Source: a virus. From it: a stretch of 64,000 nucleotides of DNA. The notes beneath the pieces were generated by a model. That model was not told the DNA's origin. It searched no databases and saw only the letters and a list, made by a program, of their open reading frames with translations. Below, piece by piece: positions 6,162 to 13,268 of this stretch. Numbering within the stretch: position 1 is the first letter of the stretch; each line of letters starts with the position of its first letter. The stretch lies in IMG/VR virus record IMGVR_UViG_3300048883_000431, positions 1-64,000 of that record, one strand, 5' to 3'. Made by a program: the position numbers and the translations under genes.

Positions 6162-7501
6162 TCCCTCATCTCCTCAAACAGTAGAATCTCGGCAGTGAAC
6201 GCCAGGTTGATGGTTCCCAGCGCGCCGTTCCGGTGTTTCCGTATGATGATCTCGGTCATACCCGCGTCGGGGGAGTGCTCGTCGTAGTAATCGTCGCGGT
6301 AGAGGAACATGACGATGTCCGCGTCCTGCTCGATGGCCCCTGACTCGCGTAAATCGGACAACATGGGTCGTTTATCGCCTCGGCCCTCCACAGCGCGGTT
6401 CAACTGCGACAAAGCGACCACACAGACGTCCAATTCACGTGCCAGTTCCTTCAGAGTGCGACTATACTCGGAGATTTCCTGCTCTCTGGACCGATTCGCG
6501 TTCACTCCACCCGACAGAAGCTGCATGTAGTCGAGAATGATGACCCCGAGCTTCGGATGTCGCAGCTTTAGCCGCCGCGCCTCGGCGCAGACCTCCAGAA
6601 TCGTGATCCCTGGGGTGTCGTTGATGTGCATTCGCGAGTTTTCGAGGTATCCCGCCGCCTGGGACATCCGTTTCCAGTCTTCCTGGGCTAGATGGCCTGT
6701 TCTGAGCTTCCCCATCGGGATTCTGCCCGCAGTAGAGAGCAAACGGGTCATTATCTGCTCCCTACCCATCTCCAGGGTGAACAATGCGACCTCAACTGCG
6801 TCTTCGTCGTCCCTAGCGGCGATATTCATGGCGATGTTATGTGCAAACGCGCTTTTGCCCATCGAGGGACGCGCAGCGACGATTATGAGGTCGCTCTTGT
6901 TCAATCCGTAGATATGATCGTCGATGGAGGGGATTCCGGTCGGGATTCCGACCAGTTTGCCCTTTCTCTTGTACACTTCCTCGATATAGGCGAAAGTGCT
7001 GGCTAAAACGTCGTTGAAGCCCGCAAAACCGCGATCTCGGAGGTAACTGGCGTCAAAAAGCGCCTTTTGGGCGTTTGCGACGACTTGGGGCAGTTCTATG
7101 TCCAAAGAGCCCGCATCTGCGAGAATATCGGACGCAGCGGCGACTAAAGCGCGTCTAGTCGCCCTATCCCGCACTATTTCGGCGTAATACTCGCAATTCG
7201 CCGCAGATGGGACCGATTCCTGAATATTGTAGAGATACATCGTCCCGCCGACTCTGGCGAGATCGTCGCTGGCTTTAAGCTCCTCAGCGAGCGTTAGAAG
7301 GTCAATCGGGTTTCCCTTCGCGGTCAGCCGCAGTGCGGCGGCATATAGGAGCTGATTCTTCCCAGCGAAGAAAACCGTCCTCACCTCACCCAAAATCGGG
7401 ATTACGGCGTGAATCGCGTCCGGGCGCTGCATTAGCGCCCCTAAGACGTGAGTTTCCGCGTCTAGCGCGTGTGGGGACGCATCTGGGGCGTTAGTCGCCA
7501 T
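6158..7501 (-). CDS. dnaB: Replicative DNA helicase, DnaB family
   Basis: 447 residues, the usual length. The N-terminal DnaB domain (DAETHVLGALMQRPDAI near residue 13) precedes the RecA-like motor. The motor has Walker A in ARPSMGKSAF (about residue 213), a SLEM-like motif FTLEMGREQI, Walker B VIILDYMQLL, and the RESGAIEQDADIV block with its arginine and glutamate. It forms a hexamer that unwinds the fork using ATP. Start is the ATG at 7501, after GGGCGGGAGACTGGTAA. It lies in the leftward block together with nucleotide-metabolism genes, while DNA polymerase is in the rightward block at 19.7 kb. No primase gene is recognisable in the window. Confidence 0.97.
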   Translation of the reverse strand: MATNAPDASPHALDAETHVLGALMQRPDAIHAVIPILGEVRTVFFAGKNQLLYAAALRLTAKGNPIDLLTLAEELKASDDLARVGGTMYLYNIQESVPSAANCEYYAEIVRDRATRRALVAAASDILADAGSLDIELPQVVANAQKALFDASYLRDRGFAGFNDVLASTFAYIEEVYKRKGKLVGIPTGIPSIDDHIYGLNKSDLIIVAARPSMGKSAFAHNIAMNIAARDDEDAVEVALFTLEMGREQIMTRLLSTAGRIPMGKLRTGHLAQEDWKRMSQAAGYLENSRMHINDTPGITILEVCAEARRLKLRHPKLGVIILDYMQLLSGGVNANRSREQEISEYSRTLKELARELDVCVVALSQLNRAVEGRGDKRPMLSDLRESGAIEQDADIVMFLYRDDYYDEHSPDAGMTEIIIRKHRNGALGTINLAFTAEILLFEEMRE

Positions 7502-7574
7502 TTACCAGTCTCCCGCCCTTGATTGCGTCGATGTTGACGTAGCCCTCCCTGTAGTCCAACCCGCACCCAAAGTG
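7491..7574 (-). pseudogene. Fragment of a class I SAM methyltransferase gene
   Basis: Between dnaB and the next gene upstream, one minus-strand frame reads GCGLDYREGYVNIDA and runs into the first codons of dnaB before a stop. This is the methyltransferase motif I region seen intact in the gene at 34798-35388 (GCGTDYREGFVNVDA). The DNA match is also clear, including ACTACAGGGAGGG. A TAG lies just upstream in the same frame and no ATG is present, so only about 27 codons survive. It may be a relic left by recombination, or a short expressed peptide from a TTG. Confidence 0.55.
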
Positions 7575-7580
7575 CTAGCT

Positions 7581-7808
7581 CTATCCACGGTCCAGCCTCC
7601 GTTGCTCTTTCCGGTCGGCCCGCTTCTGGATGCGCTCCGCCTCGCGCCTCTTGGCACGGCAGGGGGTTCTGTGCGACACGATGACCCGCCCCGGTGTCCC
7701 CTTCTCCTGGTAGCAGGGGAGCGACCTATCGACGCTGTGCTGCGTGATCGGCGACTGGAGGTGGTCCATCTCCGCGATACGTTTCGCCCACGTCTGTCCT
7801 GGCTTCAT
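7581..7808 (-). CDS. Hypothetical basic protein, 75 residues
   Basis: The ATG at 7808 overlaps the stop of the deoxynucleotidase-like gene (ATGA). The product starts MKPGQTWAKRIAEMDHLQSP and becomes very basic in the second half (RAKRREAERIQKRADRKEQRR), with two cysteines. A longer in-frame reading upstream is the shadow of the neighbouring gene. No family is recognised; the basic helical tail may bind nucleic acid. Confidence 0.5.
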   Translation of the reverse strand: MKPGQTWAKRIAEMDHLQSPITQHSVDRSLPCYQEKGTPGRVIVSHRTPCRAKRREAERIQKRADRKEQRRLDRG

Positions 7809-8371
7809 AACGGCTTCCTCAATCGGCTTGCTGGTCCTACGAGGTAGTGAAACGACTCCCAGAGGGCGAGCTTCTTGTCGACCGCGCCCCAGTCTCCGCA
7901 TCGGAACCGGGCGTCGGAGTTTCGGTTCCAGGGCTGGTCCATGGCGATACACGGGAACCCCTCGGCGTCGAACACGGCGATCTCTGTGGGACGGTCCTCG
8001 ATGTGGCACTGGACGCCCAGCTCGGTCGCCTTCGCCATCTTGGTGCCGCCCTTTGCGTGGTGGACCTCCGGGTCCGGGAACCACCGCGAGAGCCACCCCA
8101 CGCTGTCGATGTCTGGGTTGCGTGACGTGATGAAGACGACCTCCCGATCCGTCAGGACCTCGACAGCGCCTGGGATGGGCATTACCATGTCCCACTCCAT
8201 CCGATGCCACACAGCGGACACCTCGTCGTCGGTGAAGCCGAGAGCCGCGCCCAGGTCCCACTCGGTCAGGTCCTTGTGCCGGTAGCGCGTCCCGTGCAGC
8301 CGGTTCGCCTGCTTGAGCCACTCGCCCATCGCGTCGCCGACGACACCGTCGATGTCGCAGGAAATCCTCAT
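7805..8371 (-). CDS. HAD-superfamily 5'(3')-deoxyribonucleotidase-like phosphatase
   Basis: 188 residues. HAD motif I is DIDGVVGD at residue 6 (nucleophile Asp and general acid Asp), motif II is FITSRN near residue 80 and motif III/IV is HIEDRP near residue 130. The cap between motifs I and II is short, as in the nucleotidase (NT5C) group that removes phosphate from deoxynucleoside monophosphates. Together with dCTP deaminase (13269) and an Nmad1-like protein (10784) it suggests active reshaping of the nucleotide pool. A sugar-phosphate phosphatase role cannot be excluded, given the heptose-kinase-like gene at 14111. Confidence 0.7.
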   Translation of the reverse strand: MRISCDIDGVVGDAMGEWLKQANRLHGTRYRHKDLTEWDLGAALGFTDDEVSAVWHRMEWDMVMPIPGAVEVLTDREVVFITSRNPDIDSVGWLSRWFPDPEVHHAKGGTKMAKATELGVQCHIEDRPTEIAVFDAEGFPCIAMDQPWNRNSDARFRCGDWGAVDKKLALWESFHYLVGPASRLRKPL

Positions 8372-8416
8372 GCCTTTTTCTTTCTGTGAGAGGCTCCTCG
8401 TTGAGCATGGCCCACA

Positions 8417-9049
8417 CTACGGGAGCAGATCAAACGCTCGGTTCACCCAGCCATTGATGAACGTGAGTTGTGACGGGTCTCGCTTCACGATCCCTGCATA
8501 GTAGAGCATCTGCCCATGTGCTAGGGATACGACTGCCGCCTGGACGAAGCTCTCGTTTCGTCCATCAGCATCCATGGTTGTGTACGAGTTGACTCTGGCG
8601 GCTGTGCCGGGGCCATACGTACCGTCCGCTGACGTACCTACAAGTGCTTGTAGCTTTCGCACGCCTGCCTTCAGAAGTCCTGTCCCGCCGTTGACTTTGA
8701 GGTCATAGAGTTTGCGTGCCACTCGCAGGCTGCTCACGTCGGTGACGTGTACTCGCCGTGAGGGGTCTGCCGGTTTGTAGAGCCATCCGAAGTCGCCGTA
8801 GAAGCTGGTCACGCCGTCTTGGATGGCCTGCATAGGCTCATACAGGCTGAGGTCTATCGGACCCTCACCCCAGTCCGAGCGTGATATAGCATCCACGTCT
8901 GCCCACCACCTCAGCTTGGGGTGGTGCACCCGACTCACCCCACCCACAGTCTCACCTCCGCGATCTCTTGGGTTGTTCGTCCATGTGAGCAGCCCACCTT
9001 CGGATTCGATGGTAGGCTCGAATATCTCTCGCATCCGTGAAGCGTTCAT
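8417..9049 (-). CDS. Endolysin, GH108 muramidase with peptidoglycan-binding domain
   Basis: 210 residues from the ATG at 9049, which overlaps the stop of the nuclease gene upstream and follows AGGAAAGGAGCAAACGGA. The N-terminus has the GH108 signature: ESEGG (catalytic Glu, about residue 16), NNPRDRGGETVGGVS and later YEPMQAIQDGV. Residues ~95-205 (LKVNGGTGLLKAGVRKLQALV, split here) match the predicted peptidoglycan-binding type 3 domain that usually follows GH108. It cuts the glycan backbone of peptidoglycan at lysis. No signal peptide is seen, so it needs a holin; the two-span membrane protein at 9513 is the nearest candidate. A second endolysin of another class is at 18517. Confidence 0.85.
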   Translation of the reverse strand: MNASRMREIFEPTIESEGGLLTWTNNPRDRGGETVGGVSRVHHPKLRWWADVDAISRSDWGEGPIDLSLYEPMQAIQDGVTSFYGDFGWLYKPADPSRRVHVTDVSSLRVARKLYDLKVNGGTGLLKAGVRKLQALVGTSADGTYGPGTAARVNSYTTMDADGRNESFVQAAVVSLAHGQMLYYAGIVKRDPSQLTFINGWVNRAFDLLP

Positions 9050-9516
9050 TCCGTTTGCTCCTTTCCTAGCCACTCCCAGGTTCCGAGCGCCGGGCGCTTG
9101 CCTCCGGTGTAGAGGTTGGCATGGCCGGACGTAACCATGGCGCGGTTGATGTCTGTCATGGTTCCGTCCTCTGCTGAAGATAGTGGATCGGTCCACAGAG
9201 AGACCATGTACCTCCCGTATTTCCCGGTACGCTCATCAATGTCTCCCGAGCGTCTACGGATTTTGTGGGTTTGAACGATGATCTTCTCGGGGCGGTGTGT
9301 AGAGGAGTTGTGTAGGAACGCACTGAGCGCATTCTTGGCCGCGATCCCCTTCGACTTCTCCGGCTCTGGAGTCCGTGAGTGGGACTCCGGCGTATTGATC
9401 CCGTACAATCGCACTCGCCGTTCGATCAGGACGCCAAACCCGAGGTCCATCGTCATGTCCAACGTATCTCCGTCGATGACTCGGAAGGATTTGACACCGT
9501 AGTAGAACAGGTTCAT
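9046..9516 (-). CDS. Staphylococcal-nuclease-like (SNase) protein
   Basis: 156 residues from the ATG at 9516 (MNLFYYGVKSF). The OB-fold nuclease core is visible: VIDGDTLDM (Ca-binding Asp), RRVRLYGINTPE with the catalytic Arg and Glu, and TGKYGRYM with the second catalytic Arg. Members cut DNA or RNA with Ca2+. No signal peptide is present, so action inside the cell is likely, such as degradation of host nucleic acid. It overlaps both neighbours by ATGA, within the lysis-like run (membrane protein, SNase, endolysin). Confidence 0.85.
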   Translation of the reverse strand: MNLFYYGVKSFRVIDGDTLDMTMDLGFGVLIERRVRLYGINTPESHSRTPEPEKSKGIAAKNALSAFLHNSSTHRPEKIIVQTHKIRRRSGDIDERTGKYGRYMVSLWTDPLSSAEDGTMTDINRAMVTSGHANLYTGGKRPALGTWEWLGKEQTE

Positions 9517-10160
9517 TGGAACGAATCTCCCATTCGTCGTAGCATGTGCGCTTTCGCCTCCTGTTTGATTTCTCCCCACTCCCCGTTACCGGATGTTTCC
9601 AGGCGTTCGAGTATTTTGGCAGGGACGTGTGTTTTTTCAGCGGCGGCTTCTATCCCGAACCCCATCGCCAATAGGTTTGCCGCTTCCGCCAGTTGTTCGC
9701 GCACCGCATCTTCCGGTGGGGGAGCTACGGGTGGTGGTGGCGGGGGCGGAGAAGTCTCTACTTCCAAGCTCGCGCGGGCCGTCTCGACGGATTGTGTCAG
9801 AGTATCAGCGGATTCTTTGAATGCGTCCACCTCCCCTGTCTTCACGGTGTCTATCTGTTCAGCCATCGCCATCATGTCCTGCGCGACCGATCCTAGACTT
9901 TTTTGCCCAGCTAGGACAAGTGGGATCGTCTTGTAGAGGTACACTGTCAGTGCTGTGGCGGCGGCGGAAGCGGTAATGAGCGCGGTGACCCCTCCCATAT
10001 CGGTGGTATGTAGGAGTGCAAGCCAGATCACCAGAGTCCCGAGGAGTTTCCCAGCCACGAGCAGCGTCGTCTGCGCCGTCCTCGTATCGGGGGTCGCGAA
10101 GGGCACGTCCGGCTTTTCTACGGGGACCGTGCGGGCAGTGCTGTAAGATGGGTGTGCCAT
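9513..10160 (-). CDS. Two-span membrane protein with coiled coil and proline-rich linker
   Basis: 215 residues. Two hydrophobic helices lie at about residues 31-50 and 56-78, followed by a long helical, acidic region (AMAEQIDTVKTGEVDAF onward), a run of seven prolines near residue 140 and a C-terminal helical domain. The start overlaps the upstream sigma-like gene (TGATG) and the stop overlaps the SNase gene. Directly upstream of SNase and endolysin, it may be the holin or a membrane partner of lysis. Its cytoplasmic part is far larger than in usual holins, so another membrane-anchored role is possible. Confidence 0.55.
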   Translation of the reverse strand: MAHPSYSTARTVPVEKPDVPFATPDTRTAQTTLLVAGKLLGTLVIWLALLHTTDMGGVTALITASAAATALTVYLYKTIPLVLAGQKSLGSVAQDMMAMAEQIDTVKTGEVDAFKESADTLTQSVETARASLEVETSPPPPPPPVAPPPEDAVREQLAEAANLLAMGFGIEAAAEKTHVPAKILERLETSGNGEWGEIKQEAKAHMLRRMGDSFQ

Positions 10161-10726
10161 CAGACCGCCTCCCGTAGCTTCTTCACCGCGTTCCCGTAAG
10201 CCTGGTGGACTGCCTGTCGACTAACGCCGCCTTCCCGCTTCGCTACGGCCAGCGGCTTGTGGCCCTCCGCCTGCGCCCAGGCACGCCTCCACATCAGGTC
10301 GGGGATGTCCGCGCGCGCAAGGAGCTGTTCGAGTTCTACCCGCGCGGTCCCCTCGCCCTCGGCCCAGAACTCGGGGAACTGATCGGCTCCGAGTATCTCG
10401 TCGTCCGTGTTGGTGAAGTCGACGTCGACGTGCTTCGGGAGCGTCGCTTCCCCCCGGAGGACCTTACGCCAGAACCTGTCGCCCAGGATGAACCCGCCAC
10501 GGTTGCTGCGGGCGGCCTGTACGGCGGCCCACTTGATGTAGGGGTGGAGATAGGCGGTGAGCGGCACCCCGAGGGAGGGGTCGTACCGCTCGTACATCTT
10601 CAGAACTATCTCCCAGACATCCTGGATTGTGTCGTCGATCTGGTCCTGCCGGTTGCGGTTACGCAGAATGCGGGCCACGACCGGCTCCAGATACGCCCTG
10701 AGTTCTTCACAGACTTCCGCCGTCAT
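10160..10726 (-). CDS. Sigma-70-like RNA polymerase sigma factor
   Basis: 188 residues from the ATG at 10726; a promoter upstream (10759-10787) would start transcription near 10752, so the longer frame to 10768 is unlikely. Residues ~25-75 look like region 2 (DDTIQDVWEIVLKMYERYD, then FTAYLHPY-like PLTAYLHPYIKWAAV). The end (GVSRQAVHQAYGNAVKKLRE) is a region-4 type helix-turn-helix for the -35 box. Length suits a small group IV-like factor. It may direct host RNA polymerase to phage promoters. A second sigma-like gene is at 19137. Confidence 0.7.
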   Translation of the reverse strand: MTAEVCEELRAYLEPVVARILRNRNRQDQIDDTIQDVWEIVLKMYERYDPSLGVPLTAYLHPYIKWAAVQAARSNRGGFILGDRFWRKVLRGEATLPKHVDVDFTNTDDEILGADQFPEFWAEGEGTARVELEQLLARADIPDLMWRRAWAQAEGHKPLAVAKREGGVSRQAVHQAYGNAVKKLREAV

Positions 10727-10758
10727 GCACGCCCCCCGCATGGTGGGTGTCCACCATA

Positions 10759-10787
10759 AGTATGCCATGCCTCCGGCCCACGGTCAA
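10759..10787 (-). promoter_or_regulatory. Promoter for the leftward operon starting with the sigma-like gene
   Basis: On the minus strand TTGACC (10782-10787) is followed by a 17-base spacer and CATACT (10759-10764). This close match to the sigma-70 consensus lies at the gap between the genes at 10784 and 10160, and supports the start at 10726. Confidence 0.65.
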
Positions 10788-11203
10788 GTCGGTTCCCGCG
10801 TTATGCGGGGCGGGGACGGTCGTCGAATGTCGCCCCCCGGTTCGTCCGCCAGGGGGTCGGTGAAGGTACCGTTCTCGACCATGAGCGCGATCAGCGCGTA
10901 GCCCAGTATGTCCATCCACGTGTCGCGTAGTGCTTCCCCGATGACCTTCGTCTCACCGCCGTTCTTGAATCCCTCGTAGAGACGCGCGATCTTGTCGTTG
11001 AGGCGGACGTAGATTCCTAGCTGAGGTCCCGCCACCTTCGGGTCAATTCCAGGGACCCCCCACGCCTCCGCGAGATGGGCGATGGGCGTCTCCATGATGT
11101 TAGTCGGGCCGTAGTCATGCTGCTTGCGGAGCATCAGCTCGCGCATATCCGCGAATACCTCGTCGAGCCCCTGGTTGAACGTACGGGGGGCGTCACTTGC
11201 CAT
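10784..11203 (-). CDS. Nmad1-like (DUF1599) nucleotide-modification-associated protein
   Basis: 139 residues, all-helical in appearance. It shows the pattern of this family: RKQHDYGPTNI in the first third, GIYVRLNDKIARL in the middle and EALRDTWMDILGYALIALM near the end. The family was named for its frequent association with base-modification loci in phages, and is related in fold to nucleotide pyrophosphatases of MazG type. Here it shares the block with dCTP deaminase and a deoxynucleotidase-like protein. The exact reaction is unknown. Its start overlaps the 49-residue ORF upstream. Confidence 0.65.
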   Translation of the reverse strand: MASDAPRTFNQGLDEVFADMRELMLRKQHDYGPTNIMETPIAHLAEAWGVPGIDPKVAGPQLGIYVRLNDKIARLYEGFKNGGETKVIGEALRDTWMDILGYALIALMVENGTFTDPLADEPGGDIRRPSPPRITREPT

Positions 11204-11342
11204 GTCGCTGCGTCTCCATCCTGTCGATCATCCGCTTCGTGCGTCGACGTTGGCGGCGTTTGTGCGCACGCCGTTCGTAGGCGGTGCCCGATCCCTTCTT
11301 CGAGGGCCATCCGGTCTGCATGATGCGCCTGTAAAGATTCAC
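11193..11342 (-). CDS. Small highly basic protein, 49 residues
   Basis: The GTG start at 11342 overlaps the stop of the homing endonuclease gene (GTGA) and follows GGGGGAGGCACGG. The product is very rich in Arg and Lys (RRAHKRRQRRRTKRMIDR near the C-terminus), with a short hydrophobic start. Likely to bind nucleic acid. No family is recognised. It is missed by callers that require ATG starts. Confidence 0.55.
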   Translation of the reverse strand: MNLYRRIMQTGWPSKKGSGTAYERRAHKRRQRRRTKRMIDRMETQRHGK

Positions 11343-12151
11343 CCGTGCCTCCCCCTTCTGTTTAGTTCGGCGGCTCTATGGGACAGTACCAGCCTGCGGG
11401 CCGTGGCCTCGTCGGATAGCACGGACCCCCTTGTCGTCACCGTCTCTCGGAACTCAGCCAGCAGTCCCGCCTGCTCCGCCTTCAGCCGTAGATGCGGCAG
11501 TAGAGCTCTTAGAAGCTCGGACATGCTCGAAGCCGGGCAGTACCATCGGTAGGTGGCGCGAACTCCCCCCTTTCCCGGCGGGCGTTTGGTCACCTTCCCC
11601 CCGAATGTCCGTCCAAGTAGCCTCGGTATCTGGGGCCACGACTTCGTGAACGATACGTGAGCCTGCCCCGCACGTGGCGGCCTCGGGTGAGCTATCTGGA
11701 ACGTACCATCCGCGTCCATGGCACCGGCAAGGTAGGCACGTAGCTCCTCCTCCGCCAGCGCGCCCACGGGTATCGGGTCCACCACGTCCACCGCACCGCA
11801 GGCGGCTCTTACACGTCGGTGTAGCCCGTAACGGACGCTAGCCGACGCTCCCGCCATCTCGGCGAGGAGCTCTGCGCGGCCCCGTTTGTTCCGCAGGAGG
11901 GGGGTGACCTCGCCGAGCACCTCCTCCGTACGCGACCCGGCCACTTTCCACGTGTATGTATCGCGACCATTCACGCAGGAGACTGCGTTGCGGTTGGCCT
12001 TGCCACCGTATCTCCGTGCAAGGAGGGCGGGAATGCCCTCGGTTACCTGCGCAAGAACCACGAGTGGGTACGCGTGTCCGTCTACTTCGGTCGTGGTGAA
12101 GCACCCGTCGCAATCGAGCACGCCCGACAGATACGCTAGCTCAGTGTCCAT
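11339..12151 (-). CDS. LAGLIDADG homing endonuclease
   Basis: 270 residues from the ATG at 12151, which follows GGAGGAACT; the longer frame to 12226 runs into the hairpin at 12171. Two LAGLIDADG helices are visible, LSGVLDCDGCF near residue 8 and LAGAMDADGTF near residue 140, each with the catalytic Asp. This makes a single-chain, two-repeat enzyme that cuts a long DNA site. It is free-standing, not inside a recognisable intron or intein, and sits between the tRNA cluster and a small gene. Free-standing LAGLIDADG genes are less common in phages than HNH or GIY-YIG ones. Confidence 0.88.
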   Translation of the reverse strand: MDTELAYLSGVLDCDGCFTTTEVDGHAYPLVVLAQVTEGIPALLARRYGGKANRNAVSCVNGRDTYTWKVAGSRTEEVLGEVTPLLRNKRGRAELLAEMAGASASVRYGLHRRVRAACGAVDVVDPIPVGALAEEELRAYLAGAMDADGTFQIAHPRPPRAGQAHVSFTKSWPQIPRLLGRTFGGKVTKRPPGKGGVRATYRWYCPASSMSELLRALLPHLRLKAEQAGLLAEFRETVTTRGSVLSDEATARRLVLSHRAAELNRRGRHG

Positions 12152-12170
12152 AGTTCCTCCAGAGAGAGAG

Positions 12171-12211
12171 AACAGCCCCCGAGGTCCGCTATGTGCGGTT
12201 CGGGGGCTGTT
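12171..12211. terminator. Strong hairpin between tRNA cluster and endonuclease gene
   Basis: AACAGCCCCCGA and TCGGGGGCTGTT form a perfect 12-bp stem, with an inner CCGC/GCGG stem in the 17-base loop. There is no U-run on either side, so it may be a rho-independent-like barrier, an RNA-processing signal for the tRNA transcript, or both. Confidence 0.55.
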
Positions 12212-12450
12212 GTCCGGGCTCCGCAAGTGTTACCCTGGCCAGGTATTCCTGCCCCCACAAGGCGCAGGGGTCTACGCTCACTCGCGACTTACCGCCCCGG
12301 TAGTCCTGCTCCCACGAAGCGCGGGGCAGTTTTGGCGTCACCGACATACCCAGGTCGCACCGTTGATTGGCCCCTCATACCCCCGACGGTCCTTTTCGAG
12401 AGCGGGTGGTGGGTTGGCCATTGGCCGCTGCGTACAGCGCCCACCGCCAT
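12212..12450. other. Non-coding stretch between hairpin and tRNA-Arg
   Basis: No convincing gene on either strand. It holds two degenerate direct copies of GGTAnTCCTGC-CCCAC-A-GCGC-GGG (near 12240-12268 and 12299-12328 on the plus strand). No tRNA T-arm sequence is present. It may be trailer RNA of the tRNA transcript. Confidence 0.4.
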
Positions 12451-12525
12451 TGGTACCGCTGGAGGGACTCGAACCCCCGCCGCCTGGTCCGTAGCCAGGT
12501 GTTCTATCCACTGGACGACTCCGGA
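12451..12525 (-). tRNA. tRNA-Arg (anticodon ACG), imperfect acceptor stem
   Basis: D-, anticodon- and T-arms fit a tRNA: CCTGG/CCAGG anticodon stem with loop CTACGGA (anticodon ACG), T-arm GGGGG-TTCGAGT-CCCTC, and an encoded ACCA end. The 7-bp acceptor stem has only four clear pairs (mismatches at pairs 1, 5 and 6), so the gene may be degenerate or folded unusually. Confidence 0.7.
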
Positions 12526-12535
12526 AGAGAGTAGG

Positions 12536-12603
12536 CGGTGGGCAGGGACTCGAACCCTGAAGTCGCCGGTTCACCACCACCCCTTTGCTATGCGCCGCCC
12601 ACA
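12536..12603 (-). tRNA. tRNA-like remnant (T-arm only is canonical)
   Basis: A perfect T-arm, CAGGG-TTCGAGT-CCCTG, lies at 12543-12559 on the minus strand, and GTGGGC upstream can pair with GCCCAC. I cannot build an anticodon stem with a proper loop, and no CCA is encoded. It may be a decayed or non-canonical tRNA. Confidence 0.35.
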
Positions 12604-12604
12604 T

Positions 12605-12672
12605 GGCTTCGCCACGTGCGGGGAATCGAACCCCGGCTGCTCCATTCACGCGGCTAACACGACGCACACTCT
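12605..12672 (-). tRNA. tRNA-like remnant lacking a normal anticodon arm
   Basis: A perfect T-arm, CGGGG-TTCGATT-CCCCG, is present on the minus strand, but only about 27 bases lie between a plausible acceptor strand (GTGTGCG) and the T-arm, 14 fewer than a full cloverleaf needs. The 3' side falls in a separate hairpin (CACGTGGC-GAA-GCCATGTG). No CCA. Probably a deleted tRNA. Confidence 0.35.
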
Positions 12673-12677
12673 GAATT

Positions 12678-12753
12678 TGGTGGCGGGGCCGGGAGTTGAA
12701 CCCGGTACTCTCCGGTTTATGAGACCGGCGCAACACCGTTATGCTATCCCCGC
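12678..12753 (-). tRNA. tRNA-Met (anticodon CAT)
   Basis: Full cloverleaf with encoded ACCA: acceptor GCGGGG/CCCCGC, anticodon stem CCGGT/ACCGG with loop CTCATAA, T-arm CCGGG-TTCAACT-CCCGG. Elongator or initiator type is not certain. It is first in the minus-strand tRNA cluster, just behind the promoter at 12767-12796. Confidence 0.9.
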
Positions 12754-12766
12754 AGGATGTAGAAGT

Positions 12767-12796
12767 AGTATAGCACGTCCCGTCCCCCTTTGGCAA
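12767..12796 (-). promoter_or_regulatory. Promoter of the tRNA cluster
   Basis: On the minus strand TTGCCA (12791-12796), an 18-base spacer and TATACT (12767-12772) with an upstream TGC. Transcription would start about 7 bases before the tRNA-Met 5' end. Confidence 0.65.
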
Positions 12797-12893
12797 CTTC
12801 AAGCGGGGCCAATTCCACCTCGACCAAGTCCACCTCGACCAAGTCCGTCGGTATCCCCTCGTCGGTCACGTTCGGTTGGCCAGTTACGTCCAG

Positions 12894-13214
12894 TTAGACA
12901 AGGAACCTGTCCTCGTCGTCCTCGTCCCCCGGCGGCTTGTTAGCACGTACGTGGTCCAGAGCAACTTGGGCCGAGTCCCCCATCGGGTTCATCACAATGT
13001 CGAGGATAAGAAGCGACCTCGGGGTGACCCGATACCCGCAGAGCTCCACCGTCCAGGTGGTCGCGGCCTCGCTGGGGAAGTTCGGCATCTCGGACAGAAA
13101 CACCGCATCCCCGGCCACCGGACGTGTGTCCTCCATCCACGTTCCTAGAAAGGTCGCGGCCTCAAGAGCGTCGTCGGGCGACTTCCCGTACCAGGCCAGT
13201 TGGAAATGGTGCAC
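12894..13214 (-). CDS. Hypothetical protein, 106 residues
   Basis: I choose the GTG at 13214 (VHHFQLAWYGK) because AGAAGGACACATGCC lies directly before it. Its ribosome binding site is inside a repeat (13224-13246) that is found inverted upstream of dCTP deaminase. The protein appears alpha/beta, with an acidic C-terminus (GDEDDEDRFLV). No family is recognised. It follows dCTP deaminase in the same leftward direction. Confidence 0.5.
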   Translation of the reverse strand: MHHFQLAWYGKSPDDALEAATFLGTWMEDTRPVAGDAVFLSEMPNFPSEAATTWTVELCGYRVTPRSLLILDIVMNPMGDSAQVALDHVRANKPPGDEDDEDRFLV

Positions 13215-13223
13215 GGCATGTGT

Positions 13224-13246
13224 CCTTCTAGTCACGGGTGTCACGG
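13224..13246 (-). repeat. Inverted copy of the CCGTGAC iteron/ribosome-binding-site module
   Basis: Read on the minus strand, 13246-13231 is CCGTGACACCCGTGAC, identical to plus-strand 13907-13922, and 13238-13224 is CCCGTGACTAGAAGG, identical to plus-strand 13970-13984. The AGAAGG serves the gene starting at 13214. Confidence 0.75.
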
Positions 13247-13268
13247 CCCGCCGGGAGGGGGTTTACCG

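Noticed and set aside
12240-12328. Two degenerate direct repeats suspected to be tRNA or riboswitch elements
   Set aside because: No T-arm, no stable cloverleaf and no conserved riboswitch pattern could be built by eye.
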